A program made the translations under genes and the position numbers. This document shows positions 35,701-44,100 of a stretch of 64,000 bases of DNA, piece by piece. The notes beneath the pieces were generated by a model, which was not told the origin of the DNA, ran no database searches, and saw only the letters and a program-made list of their open reading frames with translations. The first letter of the stretch is position 1; every line of letters starts with the position of its first letter. Origin of the DNA: Apostichopus japonicus (taxonomy: Eukaryota; Echinodermata; Holothuroidea; Aspidochirotida; Stichopodidae); contig NC_092562.1 in the NCBI RefSeq assembly GCF_037975245.1, positions 1,206,001-1,270,000 of the forward strand, read 5' to 3'.

Positions 35701-38626
35701 CCCTAGCCTATGCTATGAACTTAGATAATAACTGCCGTGCATTGGATGAAGTAATGAACAAGACTTTCAATACATTTTATCTGCACTGTATAATACAGAG
35801 CTCACAGTGTTTTATCGAACTTCAAGTAGAGGCCTAAGCTTTTTCTAATATTAAAATATTATATAATATTGCTACAAAAGGTAATGTACCACACAACCGG
35901 CCTACTGTAGCCATAGGGCAGAATATAAGACTCATATTCTGCTCTATGACTGTAGCCTACATAGCCTAACATAGCTAAAGGACTATGCCTATATCTGTTC
36001 TTGATACCCGTACGTGTCCTGTGACAGGCTCACATCAACAAACTTTGTACTTTTTTCTCCAGTGTAAATCGAATAACGTACCTTGGGTTTTGCTTGGTTG
36101 CAGGTTATTGAAAGCCAACAGTACGGTGAAAAGGAATCTTGGCGTAACATCGAAGTTAGCAAACATGGTGTCATTAGTACAACTCAACCTTCAAGCATCG
36201 ATACTGCTGTAGTTAAATATTCTTTTGAAGTTTTGCACTGGCCAGCCAGCATACGACGCGTATGCAGCGATAATAGTTGTGATCCAACAGAAAATGTGTG
36301 ACAAAATAGTTACTTTTTCGCATTAAGGTCTTATTTGTACTCCGTCGCCAGCCACAGTTTGAGGAAGTAAATTCGTGTTCTACTGAAGAAGGAAGTGAGA
36401 TCGACATGACTTTGTAAGTCACGCTTCACAACCTCTATAATATTTGTTTATTCTACTGCAAAGTTCACTAAAAAGGGAGAATGACGTCATTGGACGATCA
36501 CTTAAATATGTTCTACTGTCGTATAGTGTGGTGTCGAAGTTGTGTCACGTGACTCTAGTCACAAACTGCAAACAGCACGGCTGGATGCTCCCAAAAGTGT
36601 GAGAGTGTGAAATTCCTAACTTTACTATGCCCGCTCACTGCCTAATTACTTAATCAGCTTCTTTTGAATCCATTTACCACAATCTAAGCTTCTTTTTAAT
36701 TCTTTCGCACGTACCTAGAAATAATTGGCATAACTATGTTTCAGTGGGATCAAGTAAAGTTCCGAGTGCAAGGATCAAGGGCGGCGGAAGCACTTTTATT
36801 CTGGGGGGGGGGGGGGGGCACCAACGTCGAAGGGCACTTTGCAGAAATTCGATTGGACTAATGCAGCCTGATATTTAGTACCCTTTATAACTCTTATGGT
36901 ATTATCGTATTTGCGTATACACATCACTCCATCAACGCCCCCCCCCCCAATATCCAATGTGCAAATTGGGAAACAAAGAACAAGTTTTCTTTCGAGACAA
37001 AATGAGGTGAAATCATTATAAAGTCCAAGTGCACACGTACGCGTCAAAATACGAAAGGATGGGGTAGGTTATGGGATATTAAAACTATACTCATTATTCA
37101 TAGAAGGCTATAAATGGCTTCTGCTTATTTCAAAGTCACAATGTATTATAGCAATGCATATTTGTAAATGCATTAGGATTTTTTGGGCAAATTGAATATG
37201 CATAATGGCACTCATCAGAATGTTAGAAGCCTTGTGGTAGTAAACATAGGCGTAGGAGGCGGGGGGGGGGGGCTGCAGCCCCCAACCAAAAACTTTTGTG
37301 AAAATTCGGGCAATATACTGAGAATTTTTCGGGCACCTATTGAAAGAAAAATAATTTGCTATGTGTTTTTCAATGGTTAAACTGATATTATTATGATCAT
37401 TATTATTGTAATGACTTTCCCAATAATTGTAACCAATATGGAAGGGTAATAACACGGCGAATGATTGTATGTTATTGGCATGCGATGTAATAACTGACGC
37501 ATACCTATATGATATGCACCTTAACGAGTTGAAGGCGCGCGGAGCGCGCGAAAAATTTTGGTAATATTTTTCGGGCAAGTCGTTACAGCCCCCCAAATCA
37601 AATTGGGCTCCTATACGCCTATGGTAGTAAGCATTTAAAACTTCCCGAAATATTTCATTCGACGTGGGTTTCGCTTTGTAAACTCTTTTGTTATTTAGAA
37701 ATTTTTATGTAGAAAAAGGGCACATTTTTAACCTGAGGAAAAGTGGGGGGCACGTGCCCCCTGTGGCCCCCCGGTTCCGCCGCCCTTGGCAAGGATCATA
37801 CATTTGCTCAAGTTCTGCTCATGTACGAATCAGCCGCACGAACTAACACCCATGATATTTTTAAGGAAGTTCATGTTTACTCATTACGCCTCCCCCCCCC
37901 CCCCCACCCCACCCCACCCCACCCACCACCATCCACTGATGAGTGACCCTCAGTCACGCAATGCAATTCAGTAAGCTTCTTTATCCAAACAAATTCTAGG
38001 CTCATCGTATTTTCTTTTAAAAAACAGGCTGAGGAATGAGCTTACTTTTCATTTTCAACCTAATATAGTGTTGTTGCAAATATAAAGTAGCTTAAACTTT
38101 GTATCCAAACCACTGAAACTTGAATTAGGCCATATTTTCTGTAATTATTGGTAGTGATTTACTTTCACATTTTCACAGTTGTCCGACATCTCAAGAGTTC
38201 CTGGGGCACCATACACATGGGGCCCAATGGACCTAAGTAGGGAAGCATTCTTTCGTTGCTAAATTTGTAAATTGACATTACCATTCGTGGCTGATTACAG
38301 AATTGCGAGCACGTATTTTCTTGATTATTTAACACATGTTATAATCGGACCTTTGAAGATGTTAACCTCGAAATTTCAAACATTTAATACTTTAATTTGT
38401 CATTGAATTGTAATCGCGGCTATTTATTTGGACATTTTCACAAATATGTAAAAGTTGCCATTGTTTCATCGAAATAGTTGACTTTTTATGTAGTGTTGGA
38501 ATTTCGAGAAAGGAAATCGAGAATGCATAGAAATATATAATAAATGAAGCAAAAAAGTTGATAACTGTCATAAACATCCAGTGTAATGCATAGCATCAAT
38601 AATGTGACTGAAAATTTACCGGCCAT
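2272..38626 (-). CDS. Receptor-type protein tyrosine phosphatase, 5' 16 exons (3' end outside window)
   Basis: A single-pass cell-surface phosphatase expected to dephosphorylate phosphotyrosine on cytoplasmic substrates. Exons in transcript order: 38626-38566, 30064-29972, 25138-25034, 24175-24086, 18939-18823, 17008-16754, 9637-9515, 8743-8453, 7769-7452, 7182-7118, 5942-5723, 5160-5067, 4429-4362, 3930-3506, 2770-2683, 2348-2272. They sum to 2490 bp (830 codons) with every junction phase-compatible. Domains: signal peptide, 3 EGF, Calx-beta, Cys-rich, Ig-like, 2 FN3, transmembrane helix, linker, start of the phosphatase domain. The phosphatase is identified by HPWTAA, LLPYDHSRVRL and SDYINASYIK, the conserved N-terminal motifs of classical PTP domains. 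The signature HCxxGxxR loop is not in the window, so activity cannot be judged. Ectodomain exons are phase 1-1, typical of shuffled modules. Exon 1 is the least certain. Confidence 0.85.
2947..3260 (-). pseudogene. Decayed duplicate of the cytoplasmic linker exon
   Basis: Bases 3060-3260 align closely with 3840-4035, which is the start of the real linker exon plus its upstream intron, including the acceptor (AG at 3162-3161). After VTDD the copy reads Cys then TAA at 3143-3141, where the real exon has HEDYIAL, so it cannot be translated. Confidence 0.75.
3506..4429 (-). CDS. Juxtamembrane cytoplasmic exons (4429-4362 and 3930-3506)
   Basis: Exon 4362-4429 (68 bp) encodes the basic stop-transfer IRRKPASKSK and then DVQDVDYVNA. 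Exon 3506-3930 (425 bp) encodes an acidic, proline-rich linker with several tyrosines (DDHEDYIALD, KYQDL, QYED, FEEYTEVF), ending PMKVTEYKTFMGRERSK and VISEIVQQYT, which leads into the phosphatase wedge. The tyrosines in acidic context are plausible phosphorylation/SH2 sites by inference. Confidence 0.85.
5067..5160 (-). CDS. Transmembrane-helix exon
   Basis: A 94-bp phase 1-2 exon with acceptor AG at 5162-5161 and donor GTAAGT at 5066. A short SEPPSSPP stalk is followed by VYLVALVIPILLIVILLVVI, about 21 uninterrupted hydrophobic residues, then IIKQ. It marks the ectodomain/cytoplasm boundary. Confidence 0.9.
5723..7182 (-). CDS. Fibronectin type III domain 2, two exons (7182-7118 and 5942-5723)
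   Basis: Exon 7118-7182 (65 bp, phase 1-0) ends NDVTVTWQ at donor GTAAGA. Exon 5723-5942 (220 bp, phase 0-1) continues ITQFTIYYEIEG and LLEPGTTYNIAVTVTTDQE. An intron splitting an FN3 domain near the conserved W is common. The donor used at the end (GTTCGT at 5722) is not ideal, but it is the one giving phase 1 with the transmembrane exon. A second candidate, GTAGAT, would give phase 2. Confidence 0.85.
7452..7769 (-). CDS. Fibronectin type III domain 1 exon
   Basis: A 318-bp phase 1-1 exon (106 aa) with acceptor AG at 7771-7770 and donor GTAAGT at 7451. It begins PSIIDPPTELTRTNTSVTI, then TWRPWDEE, VVAYIPYYK, LESDRNYTFSVAAVREGER, matching the W (strand B), Y (strand C) and L..YxFxVxAVxE (strand F) signature of FN3. 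Confidence 0.9.
8100..8330 (-). pseudogene. Decayed duplicate of the Ig-like exon
   Basis: Bases 8101-8330 match 8441-8650 (for example the plus-strand stretch ACACAAAGCCTGTGACATTG) in the same order and orientation, offset about 350 bp, with indels. The minus-strand reading contains TAG and TAA in every frame, so this is a dead copy next to the live exon. Confidence 0.75.
8453..8743 (-). CDS. Ig-like domain exon
   Basis: A 291-bp phase 1-1 exon (97 aa) with acceptor AG at 8745-8744 and donor GTAAGT at 8452. Two cysteines lie about 50 residues apart (VEMKCILDG and DQFFCILSLG), with a beta-strand-like pattern between them and a final INVTGFVY. Size, the single cysteine pair and its place before FN3 domains support an Ig-like fold. 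It lacks a strong DxGxYxC motif, so the assignment is moderate. Confidence 0.7.
9515..9637 (-). CDS. Cysteine-rich extracellular module exon
   Basis: A 123-bp phase 1-1 exon with acceptor AG at 9639-9638 and donor GTAAGG at 9514. Forty-one residues carry eight cysteines (CSPNECSCTKETC, TGRCEATCSVFQC). It resembles a compact EGF/laminin-type fold but I cannot assign a family. Confidence 0.75.
9660..9950. repeat. Three-copy tandem repeat, about 105 bp
   Basis: Units start near 9663, 9768 and 9871 with ATGTTAGAGTACGGCTTGAA (the third copy is shortened) and share AGAACTTTGCCTGYTGTAAA. The array begins immediately before the acceptor of the Cys-rich exon. Confidence 0.75.
12182..12298 (-). pseudogene. 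EGF-module exon with a nonsense codon at a conserved cysteine
   Basis: Acceptor TTACAG at 12304-12299 precedes a phase-1 EGF reading: NCGLDRL, stop, FNGGTCRPSVLQNPC, TCPAGFVEPFC. The stop TGA at 12275-12273 falls exactly where the third-position cysteine (TGC/TGT) should be. No in-phase donor follows. It resembles the EGF-2 exon (PCFNRGTC...VQPFC). Everything else is intact, so the loss is probably recent. Confidence 0.75.
13042..14945 (+). mobile_element. LTR retroelement without coding region (LTR, PBS, short core, truncated LTR)
   Basis: The left LTR (13042-14463, 1422 bp) starts TGTAGTGAAG and ends CGCTTCA, with an AATAAA at 14343-14348. Directly after it lies TTGGTGTCAGAAGTGGGA (14464-14481), a primer-binding site matching the 3' end of tRNA-Leu. 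A core of about 200 bp ends in GCGGGGAAC, a short polypurine tract. The right LTR (14684-14945) starts TGTAGTAAAG and ends CGCTTCA. ATAT flanks both sides (target duplication). The right LTR lacks the 1160 bp between 13210 and 14370 of the left one, including AATAAA, with a CGC microhomology at the join. No gag or pol is present. Confidence 0.85.
14464..14481 (+). other. Primer-binding site (tRNA-Leu type) of the LTR element
   Basis: TTGGTGTCAGAAGTGGGA abuts the CA end of the left LTR. Its complement ends TGACACCA, as in metazoan tRNA-Leu acceptor stems plus CCA. Confidence 0.75.
16194..16512. mobile_element. Short TIR element (MITE-like), 319 bp
   Basis: The left end CAGGGGCGTCGG and right end CCGACACCCCTG are inverted repeats (similarity extends about 30 bp inward). 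TATAA flanks both ends at 16189-16193 and 16513-16517. No transposase is present; the ORF across it has no recognisable domain. Confidence 0.75.
16754..18939 (-). CDS. Calx-beta domain, two exons (18939-18823 and 17008-16754)
   Basis: Exon 18823-18939 (117 bp) gives YLSPREITLTEGHAG and VQVCRQPSSEEVTLQ. Exon 16754-17008 (255 bp) continues with VYTFTVSAFTDVDFVNIPF, NPGQDVTI, KDLFLVLFDPQP and ends TTITITDDDP. The split codon G|TG restores Val across the junction. The start ..I.L.EG.., the central DVDFVNIPF.PGQ and the final I.DDDP are the hallmarks of Calx-beta, an extracellular Ca-binding beta-sandwich. The canonical motif near the second Ca site is partly degenerate. No other coding sequence is seen in the intervening intron. 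Confidence 0.85.
17314..17870. mobile_element. Probable TIR element, about 560 bp
   Basis: Left end AGAGTGCTTTTAAATGAGAT and the reverse complement of the right end (TAGGGTGCTTTTACACTAGA) align over about 35 bp, continuing GATCCG and GATC-rich motifs. No clear target duplication is visible. A related end (GGGTGCTTTCCCACTTGATC) occurs at about 26770. Confidence 0.5.
20040..20720. repeat. Degenerate repeat units rich in TGACCT motifs
   Basis: About five irregular units share an order of motifs: TTTTGAC...TGACCTCAAATGAC, then ACCAAAAACAATA, then GAGGCACCTACA. Similar units appear at about 30495-30660. It lies in the intron between Calx-beta part 1 and EGF-3. A perfect TGACCTTTGACCT occurs at 20226-20238. 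Confidence 0.55.
20226..20238. promoter_or_regulatory. DR1-type nuclear-receptor half-site pair (sequence match only)
   Basis: TGACCTTTGACCT is the complement of AGGTCAAAGGTCA, a perfect DR1. A one-mismatch copy is at 20628-20640. Both lie inside a degenerate repeat, so function is doubtful. Confidence 0.25.
21180..23195. repeat. 2-kb minisatellite of 27-31 bp monomers with about 380-bp higher-order structure
   Basis: The monomer core is TTAGCCTACATTATCAACTC followed by a variable CTATCTTA tail, with 27- and 31-bp length variants. The distinctive variant ending CTCTCCACTGT recurs at about 21540, 21921, 22298 and 22769, so a block of about 380 bp has been copied as a unit. Edges grade into diverged monomers. 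Confidence 0.9.
24086..24175 (-). CDS. EGF-like module 3 exon
   Basis: A 90-bp phase 1-1 exon with acceptor AG at 24177-24176 and donor GTTAGT at 24085. It reads CLIEPCVNGTC, then CNCDTNFAGPTCES. A donor 4 bases earlier in the transcript would be a poor match, and GTTAGT restores phase 1 with the next exon. Confidence 0.88.
24530..24760 (-). pseudogene. Second EGF-exon relic with duplicated intron flank
   Basis: Bases 24530-24655 match 24933-25040 (intron plus donor CATACTT region of EGF-2). The region beyond the donor (24660-24760, minus strand) retains a TTCAAT..GGTGG..TGTTAGGCC core like the FNGGTCRP of EGF exons but has frameshifts and several stops. Confidence 0.5.
25034..25138 (-). CDS. 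EGF-like module 2 exon
   Basis: A 105-bp phase 1-1 exon with acceptor AG at 25140-25139 and donor GTATGT at 25033. It reads DCSDYPCFNRGTC, then CICPPDTVQPFC, giving six cysteines in EGF order. Confidence 0.88.
28594..29570. repeat. GGTAAG-rich minisatellite, about 39 bp period
   Basis: Around 25 units built from GGGCAGGTAAGCTTTGTAAG and GGTAAGGGTAAACTA. The plus strand is purine/G-rich throughout. It lies in the intron between EGF-1 and EGF-2. The 74-codon minus-strand ORF is a repeat artefact. Confidence 0.9.
29972..30064 (-). CDS. EGF-like module 1 exon
   Basis: A 93-bp phase 1-1 exon with acceptor AG at 30066-30065 and donor GTAAGT at 29971. It encodes a compact six-cysteine EGF unit: CSASPCQYGGTC followed by ENNICSCPPGLTGPTC. 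Spacing C-x4-C-x5-C and CxC-x8-C is classic EGF. Confidence 0.9.
31409..31860. repeat. 36-bp minisatellite, about 12 copies
   Basis: The unit is CATACAGTAGCTTATAACAG plus 16 further bases (CATTAAGCAAAGACAC/T), nearly perfect in the first 10 copies and diverged at the right end. Because 36 is a multiple of 3 it stays open as a 12-residue repeat on the minus strand; this is not evidence of coding. Confidence 0.9.
32110..32740 (+). mobile_element. Ty3/gypsy-like pol fragment, deleted and frameshifted
   Basis: Translations in all three plus frames give pieces of a retrotransposon polyprotein: the region before reverse transcriptase (up to about 32370), then the end of reverse transcriptase with a YLGHVV motif and DPEK (32400-32510), then RRFVPDFAKIAKPLHAL and the RNase H approach (32540-32720). 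The central catalytic part of the reverse transcriptase, including its YxDD motif, is missing, and there are two frame changes. It is inert. No matching LTRs were identified nearby. Confidence 0.8.
32750..36775. other. Intron or intergenic DNA without a recognisable gene
   Basis: Apart from the retroposon tail at 34.5 kb, this stretch has many short ORFs but none with domain signal. A segment at 36104-36300 follows a good acceptor (TTGCAG) and is open on the plus strand, but I recognise nothing in it. Confidence 0.4.
34495..34575 (+). repeat. LINE/SINE-type 3' tail
   Basis: GTAAAGCGCATATGAATATA ... TTTGCGCTATATAAGG followed by ATAATAATGATAG is a GCGC-closed hairpin plus a short ATA repeat. 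This is the common 3' end of non-LTR retroposons in marine invertebrates (established knowledge). The body upstream could not be classified. Confidence 0.5.
36776..37788. mobile_element. hAT-like non-autonomous DNA transposon (outer element), 1013 bp
   Basis: Perfect terminal inverted repeats CAAGGGCGGCGGAA and TTCCGCCGCCCTTG are flanked by an 8-bp duplication GCAAGGAT (36768-36775 and 37789-37796). Poly-G/C runs follow the termini. No transposase ORF is present. An 8-bp duplication points to the hAT superfamily. Confidence 0.85.
37245..37623. mobile_element. hAT-like short element nested inside the outer element, 379 bp
   Basis: Inverted ends CATAGGCGTA(GGAG) and its complement TACGCCTATG are flanked by GTAGTAAA and GTAGTAAG, an 8-bp duplication with one mismatch. 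It sits within 36776-37788, so it inserted after the outer element. Confidence 0.8.
38566..38626 (-). CDS. Probable signal-peptide exon (exon 1) of the receptor phosphatase
   Basis: The ATG at 38626 sits in a strong Kozak context (GTTGCCACCATGG). It encodes MAGKFSVTLLMLCITLDVYD, a typical cleavable signal peptide, and then meets a donor GTTATC at 38565 in phase 1. Joined to the EGF exon at 30064 the reading continues DSCSASPC, so the first EGF cysteine directly follows the signal peptide. An in-frame upstream ATG at 38710 lies next to a TATA-like TTTAAATA and may be untranscribed. The 8.5 kb gap and the moderate donor make this an inference. Confidence 0.5.
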
Positions 38627-38710
38627 GGTGGCAACACGGATAATCGAGGACGCCCTTACAAAACTCCGGAAAGACGTCAACTTGCTCGAGTCTGTATGGT
38701 TCAGTGGCAT

Positions 38711-38719
38711 ATTTAAATC
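38711..38719 (-). promoter_or_regulatory. TATA-like element upstream of receptor phosphatase exon 1
   Basis: On the minus strand TTTAAATAT lies about 85-90 bases before the Kozak ATG at 38626. A start site some 30 bases downstream would exclude the in-frame ATG at 38710 and favour 38626. Confidence 0.3.
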
Positions 38720-38726
38720 GAGTTCA

Positions 38727-41167
38727 ATGTTTCATAGTACCATGTCCTCGTTTGAGTAAACAGTAGACGATGGTCAATACACCTTGGTAGTATAAGAACA
38801 CCAGTAAACAAGTCGATATAATCACTACATGGTTAGTACTTATAAGATATAATTCATTGAGTTATTTCTTGACAACTTTGAGACTTCGACAAAGTGTTCA
38901 TTCATACAATTAGTTCCGACAACCGATTTTGCAATATTTCACTTTACCAGAGTACTTGGTTAAATTAAACGATAAACCGAAACACTGAAAATAATCTACC
39001 CCTCCCGGAGATCAATCTCGCAAGAATGGCCCATCAATATTGCATAAATATTATAGACACACTCGAGCACATTTTCTTTGAGAATATCGAGAGAGCTACT
39101 CCACCTACATAGATGCCGAATATGTTTGCGGTTACCGTATTGCTAATCCCTCGCCCATTCTTCATACCTAGAATCACATAATCTGGGTGTGATGATGACG
39201 ACGTAACTCTTAAAGATGATAATAGTGTACACTGGCAACAGACAACTGACAACAGTTTATATGAAATATCATACTGCATCAATATATGTATATAGATATG
39301 TTTGCCTCTTTTTCTCCATCACAGGTCCACCGATCTATTTCACTTCCCCTCATTTCCTCTCTCTCTTCATACACAGTTGATGGTGTGCAATCGATTGAAA
39401 AAAGAGCAGAGTGTATATATTGTCATTGAGATGGTAAATTAATCAATTCTGAATTACTCATTGATAATGAAGGAAGCTTATGAAATGCAAGGAACTCTTA
39501 TTTCTGCCTAAGAAATAGGATTCGTTAATTATTAAGTATTAATTAATAGAGTAAAGTGAAAATACGGTACCATAGAACTCCACAAAGAAGAAAAGTAAAT
39601 AATGAAAAGACAGCATGACGTAGGACACCGATTCTATTTTTTTTTTGTTTCTAACAGTCTGAAAAAAAGCCTTTTGAATTTCCTGTACGCATTTATATGA
39701 AAGATAATTCAAATAATTTGATATGAAAGCATAAATGTATCATCTACACACACAATATTTAAAAGAGGATATTTATTTTGTAAAATGTTCATATATGAAT
39801 GTGCTTCTCTCTCTGATACATTTTTCGTGCAAAATCCATGAAAAAGTAAATATTATCTTACGGAATTTGTTTTATTTTTCGTATACACATACCCAACGTG
39901 TAAATTGTGGGCGATATTTAATTAATTGTTTGATATCCCCAAAAATGGATACATTGAACGATAACTTAAAATTACACGTATGGGAACTTTCAATATTTTA
40001 TTATATATTATTGTAGTTAAGAAATCCTGCTCTAAATGTCTTTTGATTTGATGTTAGTTAAGTCATTAAAGGATCGCGTTATCATGGAAACGTTTGCTGT
40101 CTTTGAATCACTAAGAGAATTTATACAGTATATATACAAACTGAATGACTTGTAGAAAGGAGCCTTGACTTTGTTCATCATAATTCATTCGATGATATAG
40201 TGTTACCATCCGATATACATGATTAAATCAAACAATCCATGACCTGAATTCCAAATGTTTCATTCAGTTTCCGTCTTCTCGCGATAAAGTTGTTCATTGA
40301 TTCCAACAGAGACTTTACCGAAATGTTGTAGGTCACAGTAACTCGACATCAGAACGTAAATGGTCTAGAATACTTTCAAGCTTGGGGCTCAGTTGGTTTT
40401 CTTATTCATTCAACCAATAAAACGTAAGAAAAAGTAGTTTTCACTTGGAAAGAACACGACATGTTGATAATACCCGCTATTGTAAACAGGAATACTAATC
40501 ATAGCTTGTTACCATGGCGATCGATATACTATATATGACATATTTAGAGATGTTAATAATTCGACGCATTTCCTTTCCAAAGGAATTTGAAGATGTGTTA
40601 GATTGTTCAAAGTACTCCTGAAACTATGCTTATATCGATGTGTGTACATTTATGGAAAAAACCCAAAAGCTATTGAAAAGAAAACAACGTAAAAAGAATT
40701 GTAAACGAATATACGTATTGGGATTGATCGGTATGTTTAACCTGTTAATATATTTGATAATATTTTTGGTGAACTGAAAGTGAGTGAAAACACTAAAATG
40801 TGGAAGAAATTGCAATATACTTCGGATCCATGAATATATGTGTTGTGGTATCGTCCAAATCAGCTGTTTTTGCTACTCATTCTGAACGATATGATGGTCT
40901 CGTGGATTGTTTCCAAACTTCCATCAAACTCTCCGTCCTTTGATAGAACGAACTTTGTAACATATTCCCAACGAGAGTAAAATGAATTTGAAAATTGTGA
41001 TATCATAGGTATGAAGATGGGAATTGCATTAACGCGTGATAGGTTTTACATAGACGGTGTTAGGTACTTAAACTTGTCCACCGTATATTCCATCGCAAAG
41101 ACTTGAAAGATGGAGGAGAAAGGGATATTAAGCACTAACAATATCTGATATTAAGGGGATTTATAAT
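38727..41167. other. Intergenic region between receptor phosphatase and PLA2
   Basis: AT-rich DNA with no ORF showing domain signal, no RNA gene and no clear repeat array. It should hold the promoter of the phosphatase and the 3' UTR of PLA2. Confidence 0.5.
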
Positions 41168-44100
41168 TTAGCATCTGAAGTTGCTATAGTACCTATAACG
41201 ATTGTTAAACGTGTTTTCATTGCTTTGGAGGCAACGTGCAGCTGTTCTGTCACAGACACATAAGGCTTCCTTGCATGCGTTGTTTGAAGCGAGTCCTGTA
41301 AAAGAATCAAACAAGCGATTTGTTAGCTGAATATTTCTAGGGAAAAAAGAAAAAGAAACTGCAGTGACCAACCTTTCCATGAGCATCGGTTAATAAGCCC
41401 GGACTTTTGATAATATTAATTATCAAGGGTATTTATCAGTATATGAATATCAAACCATTTCAAACTACATGAATAGGAGCCGCTACTTTTTTTATGTTTT
41501 AATGTGTAGCCCTTTAATAAACAATTGTTGTTTCAACATTCATGAGTTATTCAGGTGTGTATTTACCTCTTGTGCAATGTAAAGGAAAACATTGCTTAAG
41601 CTACGAAAGTAGTCTCTCACATCATCGTATATGTCATCATGAGGAATGAGTCATTTTGTCATTATGAAAAGAAAGTACACTGTAAAATATGCCATTTCAT
41701 TTAACCGTCCATTGGTAACTCTGTCCAAGTATTACACGGTCAGGGTAATACTTTCATGCATATATGTTAGTAGCATTATATGTACGAATTTAGTTTATCG
41801 CAAAAGCTCGTTTACCCTCAATCCGTCTGGCGTTTTTTGCCCAAGGGGTGAGATTAACAACATTTACCTCCACACAGTTTATACAGTTTGTATTTATAAA
41901 TTCGTTCAGTTACGGAGTTCGTTCGCCTACTTATAAACCATTTAACACATGCATTTGTATCCTTTGCGTGAACTGTACGACATCACTGTAATAATTATTA
42001 AAAACAGTTCCAGGGAGTTATGACCCATAGCCTAAAAACTGAAGCGCTTGTGCCTCTGTTATGTAAGTTTTACTCTCAGTTCTTTATTCATCGAACACCA
42101 TCGGATAGCTGTGGTGTCAGGAATATGGCCCAAAAAGGAGCAGGAAAATAACTTTTAAGGATCCGTTTTATTGTTGTGGCTTGGATGTTGAAGAGCATGA
42201 AAAGAGGTACATGTGGTGCAAACATTCGGTGACGTGAGGCAATTATAGACCACTTTTGCCCTCCCAGGAGCAGCCTACGAAAATTGTTTACTACTGAGTA
42301 AAAAGGTCTGTTTTACAAATGACGAAAACTTCAGTCTCTCATAGCAACAAAATGTTCAAGGTCATGATAAGGAATTTGATGATGCCATGAATGGCCAACT
42401 TGTCAGCTATCCAGTAATGGGTAGCGGAGAGAACTTCTATCTAGACTTAAGGACCACATTATTTTTGTCAGTTATTGTGTAAGTCAATGGGGCCTTTAAT
42501 GGGCGTATGCTACCCTATCTCACGTACTTATAATGCTTGTATTCTCTTCTCCTTCAACGTTGCGCGAGTCAAGCAACACGATTATTTGGACACACCAGGG
42601 AAGACATCCCTGCACAAGCACATCATACTTTCAGTTCGCACGATCGTCAGTACTCGATTTATATTATTGAAACAAAGGTATTCCTACTCCGAGACCAGTG
42701 ACTGAACACTTGATTAGAGTGATAACAGCAATGTTGCCGTATAGTAATATTTTCTTCTTTTACATAGATATATGAATATTTGTTTGGAACGCCCTTAATG
42801 ACAATACTATATAAACGTGACATTTGGAGAGAAAAAACTTCATCGGAAATTGTTATGTAATAGTTGTGATAGTTTTTATTTAGTAATATGATTATTACCG
42901 CAGATAATGGTCGGTCGACGTCTACCACAACCACGTTTAACGACGTCATACGTCTCAAAATACGGGTTGCTACCACCACAAACACTGTGTTTCAATGCAT
43001 CCCAGCAGTAATCATGTACTTGGCAGCATCTATGATAGGAATAAGACAACCAATTATATTTAAACAATGACCACAAACAGTGCTTACGATTACACTCAAC
43101 TGTCTCCATGGCAGAGTGAATGATATCATAATATCAATTTCTTTACAACATTGTCATGATTTATCCACAGGAAACACAAAGTAGTCAATCCATGGAGTTG
43201 CTGATCTCATCCAAATATTTGGAAACATGGCCACTATGATGTCAACATTCAACAAGTTTGAAGTACATGAGCCTAAAATGTCGTTAACTTTATGACATTT
43301 GTATTTTATTTTAATACGCTCTGAACAAACCTGCATGGGTATGTGGGCCTTAAACATTTTGTCCTTTCGGTTTTAGGTTAAGAAGTAGTTCGCGACACAC
43401 GTTTTCGCGCATGTTTGAATTGAAAACTCCTTTCATTACGTAACCTTTGGTGCCTAATGCACTGTAGAGATGCAAATTGAAGTTTGGATATGTTACATGT
43501 GTTTGAGGATTCGGCCATATTGGTGTACGCGTAATTACGTAAACATGATGTTTTTTCGTATTTGACTTTTGACCTCTGACGTTTGACCCTATGCCGTTAT
43601 TCGTCACGGAGGCAGGGCATCGTATGGCCATGCACACACCCAATAAGTTTGAAGACAATGGTCATTCATTCGGTGGCAGTTGTTTTTTTTTGCGTTCACA
43701 GACGTAAACACACTTTGTTTTCTCCATTGTTCAAATCCACATACCTTATAACCTTAACAATACCTCTTAACAATAGAACTTTCCCGAAGACGTGGTTATT
43801 TTATAGGATTAAAATGACGTATGAGGGACTTGGAATTCGTCTCTTCAATTTCTCATTCATAATACGAAAAAAGTTCACAGTCACACTCAGACCGTCTGTT
43901 CTCCACTTCTACAGTTGTAGGTCCACCACGTGTTATTGTGTTACCCTATGGTGACCCTTACTTCTAATGTACTATTAACTAACAAATGTAAGTTCAGTCT
44001 CATCATGTGTTAGAAAGATGGCAATGAGTAAATATCTCATCTCGAGTATATTACATGCATAGGCATCAGAAAATAACGTTTCTGCACACTTGTAATGAAC

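Noticed and set aside
36083-36301. Exon-like open segment after TTGCAG on the plus strand
   Set aside because: No recognisable domain and no matching donor or neighbouring exon. The opposite strand also has a good donor (GTACGT at about 36082), so strand is undecidable.
37108-37596. 162-codon minus-strand ORF
   Set aside because: It spans the ends of the nested transposon and reads through its poly-C tract; no transposase signal.
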